Below, one piece after another: positions 43,520 to 51,797 of a stretch of DNA of 64,000 nucleotides. Within the stretch, counting starts at the first letter, position 1. Each line of letters opens with the position of its first letter. The DNA lies in assembly GCF_000020485.1 (NCBI RefSeq), contig NC_011899.1:531501-595500 (forward strand), in the 5' to 3' direction. Under the pieces are notes generated by a model that worked only from the letters and a program-made list of their open reading frames with translations, was not told the origin of the DNA and made no database searches. Both the position numbers and the translations under genes were made by a program. The stretch comes from Halothermothrix orenii H 168. GTDB lineage: Bacteria; Bacillota; Halanaerobiia; Halanaerobiales; Halothermotrichaceae.

Positions 43520-45205
43520 TTGAACCTTAATTTGTTAATCGGAGGGGAAGCCGGTCAGGGTTTGAATACCGTATCCAGGATTCTGGGTAAGACTTTGTTC
43601 AGATCAGGTTTTTTTGTTTATAGTTCAAAGGATTATATGTCAAGAATCAGGGGTGGTCATAATTTTATAAGAATAAGGTTTGGAAATGAAGAAATCCTGG
43701 GACCGGCTGAAAGGATAGATATTTTAGTAGCTCTAAATTCAGAAACGATAAAACGTCATTATAATTATTTAAATGACGAAGGGATAATTATATCTGGAAA
43801 AAAGGTAGATGTTTATGGAAAATACTTAACGATTGACGCCCGCCAGTTAGCTAAAGATGTTAATTTGAAAGCACTTAACATGGTTTATATCGGGGCTGTC
43901 CTCAGGGTACTGGGGTTGGAAACAAAGGTCTGCGAAGGGGTTATAGAGGACTTTTTCGATAATGAAAATATTATAAAAGCTAACATCAAATTGTTAAGAA
44001 GGGGGTATGAAGAGAGCCAGCAATTATTTAAAGTTAATATTAGTAAACCAGCCAGGGATAAGTTATTTATAAATGGAAATCAGGCGATTGGATTAGGTGC
44101 GGTTATGGCCGGAGTAAAATTTTATTCAGCATATCCCATGTCTCCTTCAACAGGGATAATGAGTTACATAGCCGCCAAACAGAAGGAACTGGGAATTGTG
44201 GTAGAACAGGCAGAAGATGAGATTGCAGCGATTAATATGGCCCTTGGTGCTTCTTTTGGTGGTATCAGAGCCATGACCGGAACATCCGGGGGCGGGTTTT
44301 CCCTGATGGCAGAAACAGTGGGGTTAGCGGGTATAACAGAAACCCCTGTAGTTATTGCCGAAGTACAAAGACCAGGTCCAGCAACCGGGTTACCTACCAG
44401 GACAGAACAGGGCGACCTCTTATTTGCTATTAATGTTTCCCAGGGCGAATTTCCCCTTATGGTTATAAGTCCACGTTGTCAGGAAGATGCCTTTTATCAG
44501 TCCTTCAGGGCTTTTAATTTAGCCGACAAGTATCAAATTCCGGTAATATTATTAAGTGACCAGTATCTGGCTGATTCGAGCCGGACTGTTAACGATTTTA
44601 ATCTTGATAGTTTAAAAATTAAACGATACCTGGTTTCACCTGCTGAAACAGATAAAAATGAAGGATACCGACGTTATAAGCTTACTGATGATGGTATCTC
44701 TCCCCGGGCTTACCCTGGTCAGAATGATGAAGAACTTGTCGTGGTTGACAGTGATGAACATAACGAATGGGGTCATATTATTGAAGATGCTGAGACCAGA
44801 AAAGCTATGGTAGAGAAAAGAATGAGAAAGGAAACGAAACTAAAAGAAACAGATCTTTTAGAGCCCCTTTATACCGGGGAAGAAGAGATTGACTATTTGA
44901 TTATTGGATGGGGTTCTACCTATGGTCCCATCAGAGAAGCCTTATCACTTTTTCGTAAAGATGGAATTAAGGTTGGTTTTCTTTCTTTTTCTGATGTCTG
45001 GCCCTTACCACAAAAAAGTTTGAGGAGATGGGCGTCACAGGACATTGAAATGGTAGCTGTAGAAAATAATGCTACTGCCCAGTTTGCCAGGTTAATCAGA
45101 AGTGAAACGGGGATTTCAATTGACCATAAAATCTTGAAATATGATGGTCGCCCCTTTAACGCCCGGGAGATATACCGGTGTTTTATGAAAGAGGTGGTTA
45201 AATAA
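43520..45205 (+). CDS. korA: 2-oxoacid:ferredoxin oxidoreductase, fused gamma-alpha subunit
   Basis: Subunit of an anaerobic enzyme that decarboxylates a 2-oxoacid (probably 2-oxoglutarate) to acyl-CoA and reduces ferredoxin, 561 aa. Residues 1-180 are the gamma domain (GGEAGQGLNTVSRILGKTLF; RIRGGHNFIRIRFGNEEI). The alpha domain follows (AYPMSPSTGIMSYIAAKQKE; EQAEDEIAAINMALGASFGG; TGTSGGGFSLMAETVGLAGI). The two-gene KorAB layout without a separate ferredoxin subunit favours the 2-oxoglutarate type. TTG start after AAAGGAGG. Confidence 0.92.
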   Translation: MNLNLLIGGEAGQGLNTVSRILGKTLFRSGFFVYSSKDYMSRIRGGHNFIRIRFGNEEILGPAERIDILVALNSETIKRHYNYLNDEGIIISGKKVDVYGKYLTIDARQLAKDVNLKALNMVYIGAVLRVLGLETKVCEGVIEDFFDNENIIKANIKLLRRGYEESQQLFKVNISKPARDKLFINGNQAIGLGAVMAGVKFYSAYPMSPSTGIMSYIAAKQKELGIVVEQAEDEIAAINMALGASFGGIRAMTGTSGGGFSLMAETVGLAGITETPVVIAEVQRPGPATGLPTRTEQGDLLFAINVSQGEFPLMVISPRCQEDAFYQSFRAFNLADKYQIPVILLSDQYLADSSRTVNDFNLDSLKIKRYLVSPAETDKNEGYRRYKLTDDGISPRAYPGQNDEELVVVDSDEHNEWGHIIEDAETRKAMVEKRMRKETKLKETDLLEPLYTGEEEIDYLIIGWGSTYGPIREALSLFRKDGIKVGFLSFSDVWPLPQKSLRRWASQDIEMVAVENNATAQFARLIRSETGISIDHKILKYDGRPFNAREIYRCFMKEVVK

Positions 45206-46059
45206 TGATAGATAATAGTAGGTTTTATGAAACTAAAGAAACTGCCTGGTGCCCCGGTTGTGGTAATTTTGCCCTCAGGAAGTCACTCGTTAAAGCGTTG
45301 AATGAATTAAAGCTTAAACCACATCAGGTAGTGATGTTTACCGGAATTGGGCAGGCAGCTAAAATGCCCCATTATATTAATGTTAATACCTTCAATGGCC
45401 TCCATGGTAGGTCCTTACCACCGGCAATAGGTATGAGAGTAGCCAACCACACGTTAACAGTAATTGTAGAGTCAGGGGATGGGTGTTCCTATGGTGAAGG
45501 GGGGAATCATTTTATTCATAATATCAGAAGAAATCCTGATATAATTCACCTTGTCCACGATAATCAAATTTATGGATTAACTAAAGGTCAGGCCTCACCG
45601 ACGACTGGAATGGGTATGAAAACCAGGGTTCAGACTGATGGGGTTAAGTCAGAACCCCTCAACCCATTAAGTATGGCCCTTGGAATGGGGGTAGGTTTCG
45701 TGGCCAGGGGCTTTGTTGGCGAAGGTGATCATTTAAAAGAACTAATAAAGTCTGCCTTTGATTATAAGGGTTATGCTTTAATTGATATTCTACAACCCTG
45801 TGTCTCTTTTAATAAAATAAATACCTTTAAATGGTACCGGGAGAGGGTATATAAACTGGATGAAAACTATGATGAAACCGACCTGGAACTTGCCTTTAAA
45901 AAAGCAAGGGAATGGGAAGATAGGATACCGATTGGAATTATATATCGGGCCGAAAAGGTAACATTCAGGGAAAGGTATGGTTATCTCGAAGATAGTCCCC
46001 TGGTTAATGAAGTTGGTAAGCCATCTGAAATGTCCTTTTTGCTTGATGATTTTAGATGA
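45205..46059 (+). CDS. korB: 2-oxoacid:ferredoxin oxidoreductase, beta subunit
   Basis: TPP-binding beta subunit, 284 aa. The N-terminus has CPGCGNFALRKSL, and the TPP/Mg motif spans GDGCSYGEGGNHFIHNIRRN to HDNQIYGLTKGQASPTT. Three or more conserved cysteines should hold a [4Fe-4S] cluster. Its ATG shares one base with the korA stop (TAATG), giving tight coupling. Works with KorA to feed reduced ferredoxin. Confidence 0.93.
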   Translation: MIDNSRFYETKETAWCPGCGNFALRKSLVKALNELKLKPHQVVMFTGIGQAAKMPHYINVNTFNGLHGRSLPPAIGMRVANHTLTVIVESGDGCSYGEGGNHFIHNIRRNPDIIHLVHDNQIYGLTKGQASPTTGMGMKTRVQTDGVKSEPLNPLSMALGMGVGFVARGFVGEGDHLKELIKSAFDYKGYALIDILQPCVSFNKINTFKWYRERVYKLDENYDETDLELAFKKAREWEDRIPIGIIYRAEKVTFRERYGYLEDSPLVNEVGKPSEMSFLLDDFR

Positions 46060-46149
46060 TATTGCAAAGAAAAAAGCATTGTTCAGCTTATGACTATAAA
46101 AGTTTAGTTACCCATTAAATTATGAATTTAAAAAAGAAGGAGGTATAAT

Positions 46150-46635
46150 ATGTCTGTTTTTGAATTTGCCCTTGAACTGGAACAGGAGCATTATGATTTT
46201 TATCTCAGTGAAGCTAATATAGCGGAAGATGAACGTTTAAAGAAGGTTTTTATGGAACTGGCAGATGAAGAAAAGAAACATAAAGAAATTGTAAAAAAGC
46301 TGGCTGAAGATAAAGAGATAGGAACCATTTAGTCTGATATTTTACCCCATGCCAAAGAAGCTTTTGAAGAAATTTCTTCTAACCTACCTGAAAGTGTTCT
46401 GCCTACCCAGCAGGTTGATATATATAAAAAGGCTGAGGAAATGGAAAAGAGGAGCTATGAATTCTATAAATCAAAGGCTAATGAAACTGAGGAGGAATAT
46501 TTAAAAGATGCTTTGATGAAACTTGCAAAAGAGGAGAAGAAGCACGAAACAATTATGAGAAATCTGGTCGAGTTTGTTAATAGACCCAATACATGGCTTG
46601 ATACTGCTGAGTGGTATCACCATGAGGAGTATTAG
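46150..46635 (+). pseudogene. Ferritin-like (rubrerythrin-family) gene with in-frame TAG
   Basis: Two alike ferritin-like repeats in one frame, 161 codons in all, are split by TAG at codon 61 (46330-46332). The first half has FEFALELEQEHYDFYLSEA and ELADEEKKHKEIV, the second EEMEKRSYEFYKSKANETEE and KLAKEEKKHETIMRN. The linker after the stop (SDILPHAKEAFEEI) reads as normal protein. A CAG to TAG change would explain it. Each half has an E...EKKH pair, so a homodimer of the first half could conceivably still work. It precedes superoxide reductase, fitting an oxidative-stress role. Confidence 0.8.
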
Positions 46636-46684
46636 CAAGCTTATTAAAAGATAACTTTTTAATTAAATAAGGAGGAATATATTA

Positions 46685-47068
46685 ATGACTAAATTAAGAG
46701 AGGTTTATAAGTGTGAAATTTGTGGTAATGTTGTTGAGGTTGTTCATGAAGGGGCCCCTGCTCTGGTTTGTTGTGGGGAGGACATGAAAAAATTATCCCC
46801 TAAAACTACTGACACCGGTAATGAAAAACATGTTCCAGTAGTAGAGGAAAAGGTTAATGGTGTCCTTATTAAAGTAGGGGATGTGGAACACCCCATGGAA
46901 GAAAAACATTATATTAAATTTATTGAAGTTATGACTGACGATAAGGTTCTGAGAGCTGAATTGAAACCGGGCCAGAAGCCACAGGCTGAATTTAATGTAC
47001 CTCTTAAAAACATTAAAGCTGTCAGAGAATATTGTACAGTCCATGACCTGTGGGAAAATAATTTGTAA
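46685..47068 (+). CDS. dfx: Desulfoferrodoxin (superoxide reductase)
   Basis: Two-iron superoxide reductase of 127 aa, converting superoxide to peroxide in anaerobes. The N-terminal desulforedoxin site has Cys10, Cys13, Cys29 and Cys30. The catalytic iron has His49 (EKHVPV), His69, His75, Cys117 and His120, all present. ATG after AAGGAGG. It lies between the interrupted ferritin-like gene and the CrtI-like gene, with a terminator behind. Confidence 0.95.
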   Translation: MTKLREVYKCEICGNVVEVVHEGAPALVCCGEDMKKLSPKTTDTGNEKHVPVVEEKVNGVLIKVGDVEHPMEEKHYIKFIEVMTDDKVLRAELKPGQKPQAEFNVPLKNIKAVREYCTVHDLWENNL

Positions 47069-47091
47069 AATAAATAAGGTAAAATAATTAT

Positions 47092-47116
47092 GGGCCAGCT
47101 TGAGGCTGGCCCTTTT
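47092..47116 (+). terminator. Terminator of dfx
   Basis: GGGCCAGC and GCTGGCCC form an 8-bp stem with a TTGAG loop, followed by TTTT, 24 bases after the dfx stop. Confidence 0.85.
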
Positions 47117-47133
47117 AAATAAGGAGGAATAAG

Positions 47134-48665
47134 ATGGCTAAGGTAGGTATTATTGGGGCAGGACCGGGTGGTCTGGCTGCTGCTTTATTACTGGCAAACA
47201 GGGGTTTTGAGGTAGAGGTTTTTGAAAAAGAAAATAAAATTGGGGGAAGAAACAGTTATATTAAAGAGGAGGGTTATACTTTTGATATTGGTCCTACCTT
47301 TTTTATGATGCCCTTTATTCTGGAAAGAATATTTCAGGAAACAGGTCGTAACTTAAACGATTATGTGGATTTGAAATTACTGGAACCTTACTATCAACTT
47401 GTTTTTAAAGATGGCAAAAGATTTTATCCATCCAGAAATAGAGATCGGGTAAAGGATTCTATTGCAAAAATAAGTCCTGATGATGCATCTGGGTTTGATT
47501 TATATATGAAGGATAACAAAAAAAAGATGGACAGGACCCTGCCTGCCCTCCAGCGTGGTTATCATAAATTTTATCACCTTTTAAGTAAAGAAGTCCTTAA
47601 CCTTCTACCGGTACTGAGGCCCTGGGAAAGCCTCTGGGATAATTTAAATAAGTATTTTTCTGATGACAGGGTCAAGCTGGGTTTTACTTTTCAATCTAAG
47701 TATCTTGGTATGTCACCATATAATTGTCCTTCTTTGTTTAGTATTTTACCCTATACAGAATATAAATGGGGTGTTTACCATGTTATGGGGGGATTACATA
47801 AATTAACTAAAGCTATGGCTGACGTAACCCGGGAGTTGGGTGGGAAAATTAAACTAAATAAAGAAGTAGCTGAGATAGATATTGTTAATAAAAAGCCCAT
47901 GGTTTGCATTTTAAAGATGGGGATTATAAAAAGTTCGACGAGATAGTTATGAATGCTGATTTTGCCTGGGGTTTGCAAAACCTGATTCCTGATCAAAAGA
48001 GGCAAAAATATAATAATCAAAAGCTGGAAGGAAAAAAATATTCCTGTTCTACCTTTATGTTATATCTTGGCCTGGATAAAAAATATGATCACCTCCTTCA
48101 TAATAATGTATTTATATCCGGTGATTATAAAAATAATTTTATGGAGATAGAGGAAAGTAAGGTTTTATCAAGGGATCCATCATTTTATGTCCAAAATGCT
48201 TCTGTAACCGATCCTTCCCTTGCCCCTGATGGGCATTCAGCCTTATATGTTCTTGTGCCAGTTCCCAATCTCAGATCAAATATTGACTGGTCCCGGAAAA
48301 CCGGTAGTTTCCGTAATACTGTAATTAAGCTCCTGGAAGATAGAGCAGGATTAACTGATATAAAAGACCATATTAAATATGAAAAAATGATTACTCCCCT
48401 TGATTGGAAGGAAGAATTACATGTGGGGTTTGGAGCTACATTTAATCTGGCCCATAACCTCAACCAGATGCTTTATTTTAGACCCCATAATAAGTTCGAA
48501 GAATTTGATAATATGTGGCTGGTTGGTGGGGGAACCAATCCGGGAAGTGGCTTGCCTACTATTTATGAATCAGGACGGATTACAGCCAATATTATGTGTA
48601 ATAAATATAAACTCAACTATAAAGAGGTAAATATTCAACATAATACATATTCCCTGCAGGGTTAA
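47134..48665 (+). pseudogene. Phytoene desaturase-like (CrtI) gene with frameshift
   Basis: FAD-dependent carotenoid desaturase-like protein of about 510 aa, split over two frames. The first frame has the FAD motif [20 protein letters not shown] and runs to 47946. The second carries [13 protein letters not shown] and the C-terminal [20 protein letters not shown]. They join at a five-A run (47890-47894): six A would give [20 protein letters not shown], which fits the family, while the present frame leaves it. No other carotenoid gene is near. Frameshift mutation or sequence error. Confidence 0.85.
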
Positions 48666-48692
48666 TATTAAATATATATTTTTTAAAATATG

Positions 48693-48721
48693 TTGACATA
48701 TAAAAAAAATAATAATAAAAT
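48693..48721 (+). promoter_or_regulatory. Promoter in a gene-free region
   Basis: TTGACA (48693-48698), 17 bases, TAAAAT (48716-48721). No large gene follows before a terminator, so it may drive a small RNA. Confidence 0.72.
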
Positions 48722-48727
48722 TAATAT

Positions 48728-48920
48728 TAATAAAAACTGAGGAGAATCCTGGATGATAATACCTGTTCTTCACTGAAATTAATTTAATAAGTGGGTTATC
48801 TGATTAGTATTACCATATTTATCAAGATATCCAGTAAACAATTAAGAACAACGGTTTTTTATTATTATTTTAAATTTTAATTATTTGTTATTTAACCGTG
48901 CTTAACAGCATGGTTTTTTT
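48728..48920 (+). ncRNA. Candidate small RNA with possible 7-codon frame
   Basis: In the 443-base gap after the CrtI-like gene, a strong promoter predicts a start near 48728 and an intrinsic terminator ends at 48920, giving about 190 nt. GAGGAG (48739-48744) stands eight bases before ATG at 48753, which opens a seven-codon frame (MIIPVLH). It could be a small RNA or a tiny mRNA. The 5' end is a prediction. Confidence 0.45.
48894..48920 (+). terminator. Intrinsic terminator
   Basis: AACCGTGCT pairs with AGCATGGTT (one G-T), loop TAAC, then a run of seven T including the end of the stem. Confidence 0.82.
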
Positions 48921-48964
48921 ATTATTAATTGAACTTCTTTAAATATTTATCAAGTAATTAAAAA

Positions 48965-49004
48965 CCGGCTAAAAGGATCAATTGTTCTTTTGGTCGGATT
49001 TTTT
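48965..49004 (+). terminator. Second intrinsic terminator
   Basis: CCGGCTAAAAGGA pairs with TTCTTTTGGTCGG at all 13 positions (three G-T wobbles), loop of seven, then ATTTTTT. It lies 45 bases after the first terminator and just before the GNAT gene. Confidence 0.78.
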
Positions 49005-49108
49005 AATGCCCAGGAAATTAGATACACATGTGATTTTGGAGGGGAGGTATTGTTTGTAAAAAATTTGTAAATATATCAAAAAATAAAAGGGTTAGGAAGG
49101 TGAAGTGT

Positions 49109-50023
49109 ATGACAGTTAAATTTAGAAGATATAAACATGAAGATGATTTTATTAAAGTAAGGGATTTTTTAATATCAACATACAATAAATTTAAGCGGCC
49201 TTTTAACTGGACAATAGAACGCTGGAATTTTGCGGTAATGGCCTGAACAATGAATGGGATATCTCTGGAGGAATGGCAAAAAACAATAGGCATCTGGGAA
49301 AAGGATGGAAACATTCTTGGGGTTGTTAATTCAGAAGGTGAAGGTGAGGGGGAGATCTTTTTCCAACTAGCTGAAATTGATATACCTGAAATGATACTGG
49401 AAGAGATGTTTGATTTTGCTGAAGAGAATACCGGGGGTAATAGAGGCAATAAGAGATATATACAAATGAGGATTCCAGCAGGGGATTCTAAAAGAGAGGC
49501 AATAGCTATTAAAAGAGGTTACAGAAAAGCTAACTGGGAAGAATGGGTTTCTGAAATTCCGGTCTCGAGAAAAGTAGATATAACTCTACCAGAAGGTTTT
49601 TCAATAGTAGATGGTTCAAATTTAACTGATTTTGAAAAGGGTAGAGCTCATGCCAGGGCATTTGAGTATATAAATAAACCAATTTATAAAAACAGGGCTA
49701 TAGAGGCCTATAAATTATTGCGGCAGACTCCAGACTATCGTTTTGATTTAGATCTTTACATTATATCAGATACAGGTGACGTAGTTTCCTTTACCACTAT
49801 ATGGTATGACAGTGTTAATAAAATTGGTATCCTGGAGCCTGTTGGAACTGTTCCTGAATATAGAAGACGGGGTCTGGCCAGTTCTGTCATAGGTGAATGT
49901 ATCAGGAGAATTGAAAAAGAAGGTGCTGAAAAGACTTATGTATGGACTAACAAGGAGTTTTATTTATCAATAGGATTTGAACAGAAGTATAAAATGAATG
50001 TCTGGGAAAAAGAAATAGTCTAA
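49109..50023 (+). pseudogene. GNAT acetyltransferase gene with in-frame TGA
   Basis: A 304-codon frame with TGA at codon 46 (49244-49246). Upstream, ATG 49109 with SD AGGAAGG encodes KFRRYKHEDDFIKVRDFLIS and ends FNWTIERWNFAVMA. Downstream the same frame continues TMNGISLEEWQKTIGIWEKD and holds the acetyl-CoA motif PEYRRRGLASSVIGECIRRI plus KEFYLSIGFEQKYKMN. The two parts together read as one N-acetyltransferase. A restart at ATG 49250 could make a shortened enzyme. A CGA or TGG to TGA change is likely. Confidence 0.8.
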
Positions 50024-50138
50024 CAGGAATAAATGAGGATGTGATTGATAAAACTAATGTATAAACCAATTAAACTTATAAACCTGTTTATAAACAAATT
50101 CAAATAGGTTATGATCAATTAAATGAGGTGGCTGAGAA

Positions 50139-50867
50139 ATGCCTTTCTGGGAATCACAGCAAAGTTTAAATGTGTTTCAGTGGATAGCCCGGACAGGAGT
50201 AACCTTTGTCTGGCTTTTTCTTATGACAAAAATAATGGGTCAAAGGGAAGTTGGTAGGCTTACCCTATTTGATTTTATTATTGCCATTACTATAGGGACT
50301 GTGGCTGCTTCTTCCCTCAGTAATAGCAGAACTAGTTTATTAAGTTCACTTATAAATGTAGGATTTTTGGCTGTTCTAGATATTGTTCTTGCCATTATTG
50401 CACTAAAAAATGCAAAAGTAAGAAGGATCGTTCAGGGTGAACCAATGGTCTTAATACAGAATGGTAAGCTGCTCGAAGACAGCATGAGGAAATCAAGAAT
50501 GAATCTGGATGATTTATTAATGGGATTACGCCAGAAAAAAATATCAAACCTTTCTGATGTGGAATTTGCTATTTTAGAACCCAACGGGAAAATCAGTGTT
50601 ATTCCCAGGTCTCAATCAAGGGCCGTAAGGCCAAAAGATCTAAAAATAAACACAGGTTATGAAGGTTTACCGGTTATTGTCATTGAAGATGGTAATATTT
50701 TAGAAGATAACCTTAAGGAAAATAACCTTGATAAAAACTGGCTTAAGAACCAGTTAAAACAACAGGGTATAGATAACGTAGAAGAGGTTCTGGTAGGTAT
50801 GCTTGACACACAGGGTAGGCTATATATAAGTAAAAAAGGTCAGAAAAATGAAGATATTGTTCATTAA
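50139..50867 (+). CDS. YetF-like membrane protein (DUF421)
   Basis: Protein of 242 aa with three N-terminal membrane helices (residues about 16-90) and a C-terminal soluble DUF421 domain. Conserved segments include KIMGQREVGRLTLFDFIIAI, GEPMVLIQNGKLLEDSMRKS, RMNLDDLLMGLRQK, and SDVEFAILEPNGKISVI. YetF-type proteins are linked to envelope/spore biology in Bacillus, mechanism unclear. ATG 50139 follows GAGGTGG. A paralog lies at 58810-59544. Confidence 0.88.
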   Translation: MPFWESQQSLNVFQWIARTGVTFVWLFLMTKIMGQREVGRLTLFDFIIAITIGTVAASSLSNSRTSLLSSLINVGFLAVLDIVLAIIALKNAKVRRIVQGEPMVLIQNGKLLEDSMRKSRMNLDDLLMGLRQKKISNLSDVEFAILEPNGKISVIPRSQSRAVRPKDLKINTGYEGLPVIVIEDGNILEDNLKENNLDKNWLKNQLKQQGIDNVEEVLVGMLDTQGRLYISKKGQKNEDIVH

Positions 50868-50897
50868 AAATTATTAAAACCTTGAAAGGAGAAATAT

Positions 50898-51188
50898 ATG
50901 AAGACCAAAAATTACTTGAAAAAACATGTTAAAAGAAAGGACCTCTATATATATTTAATGAACAATCTTGAAGAATTTGCTGAAGAATACCTCGAAAACT
51001 GGCAGGATAGGTATCAGGCTAAAGATAATAGACCAAAGAAAGAAAAAGTGAAAGAAGATCTTTTAAATTACCATAACCCGGCCAGAGAGTATGAAAGAAT
51101 AGAACAAGCATTAAACAGAAAATTAACTGACGAAGAAATAGATGTAATATATAGAGCCTTCAATGAAGAGGTTTTAAAAAAAGTATAA
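50898..51188 (+). CDS. Hypothetical charged protein
   Basis: Protein of 96 aa that I do not recognise. It is highly charged and helical (NNLEEFAEEYLENWQDRYQA; NRKLTDEEIDVIYRAFNEEV). ATG follows AAAGGAG and starts 30 bases after the YetF-like gene, so they are probably co-transcribed. A bidirectional terminator follows. Confidence 0.6.
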   Translation: MKTKNYLKKHVKRKDLYIYLMNNLEEFAEEYLENWQDRYQAKDNRPKKEKVKEDLLNYHNPAREYERIEQALNRKLTDEEIDVIYRAFNEEVLKKV

Positions 51189-51265
51189 AGTCTTATGTTA
51201 AGTCAGAATAAATTAGTTCTATCCAGGTTCACGATATCGCTACAGATAAGCTTAGAGATAAATTA

Positions 51266-51301
51266 GATAAAAAAAGAGGGGGCTGCCCTCTTTTTTTTAT
51301 C
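51266..51301. terminator. Bidirectional terminator
   Basis: GATAAAAAAAGAGGG and CCCTCTTTTTTTTATC flank a GGCTG loop, giving T-runs on both strands between convergent units. Confidence 0.9.
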
Positions 51302-51304
51302 AAC

Positions 51305-51796
51305 TTATATAAAAAAATATTTTTTTACTGAAGCTGTTATAGCTTCTGCTTTTTCATTTCTTTCCCGGCTTAACGAATATGATATACTTCCCAGGGTTTC
51401 AACTACTACCTGGTATATCCGACTTGTCATTGGCATTGGTTTACAATAACGGCCATTTTTTTAGAGGTTTAAAATTTTGCGGTTTTGATTGAATAATAAC
51501 TGTACCTACAGCAATACCCTCTTTTTGTTTCAGGGATGCCACCAGATTGCCATAAGAATCCCAGGTATGTGGTACCAATCCAGGCCTGATAGGTTTTTGA
51601 CATTTGTTTTAGCCACCTTACGGTTGGGCCGTTAGCAGGTTCGGCATAATCACAGCATTTTCTATCTACCAGGTAACCTGAAGGCATAAAAGTTCTGGCA
51701 ACAATATTAACTTTGCCCCCTCTTTTATACCCTTTTAATAAGATTTTCGGCGTGTTGAAAGTTGTCTTGTACTCTGCCAATTTTAGAAGGGTTTTT
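51305..51796 (-). pseudogene. Nitrilase-family (carbon-nitrogen hydrolase) remnant
   Basis: Fragments of a nitrilase-like protein in several frames. One frame gives NPSKIGRVQDNFQHAENLIK (N-terminal helix of the family), another FMPSGYLVDRKCCDYAEPAN and GPTVRWLKQMSKTYQAWIG, then a jump to the C-terminal YGNLVASLKQKEGIAVGTVI. A further frame has RIYQVVVETLGSISYSLSRE. Over 100 residues with the catalytic Lys and Cys are missing and there are several frameshifts. The 5' edge abuts the MMPL stop codon. A clear dead gene; original substrate unknown. Confidence 0.75.
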
Positions 51797-51797
51797 G

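Noticed and set aside
46060-46149. Possible PerR box before the ferritin-like gene
   Set aside because: TTATGACTATAA-like match is too weak to claim.
46330-46332. Pyrrolysine read-through of TAG
   Set aside because: TAG ends ordinary genes here (trmB, metG and this gene's own end), and no pyl genes or methylamine methyltransferase lie in the window.
47884-47900. Programmed -1 frameshift in the CrtI-like gene
   Set aside because: The heptamer in frame is T AAA AAG, which breaks the X XXY YYZ rule; a lost A is simpler.
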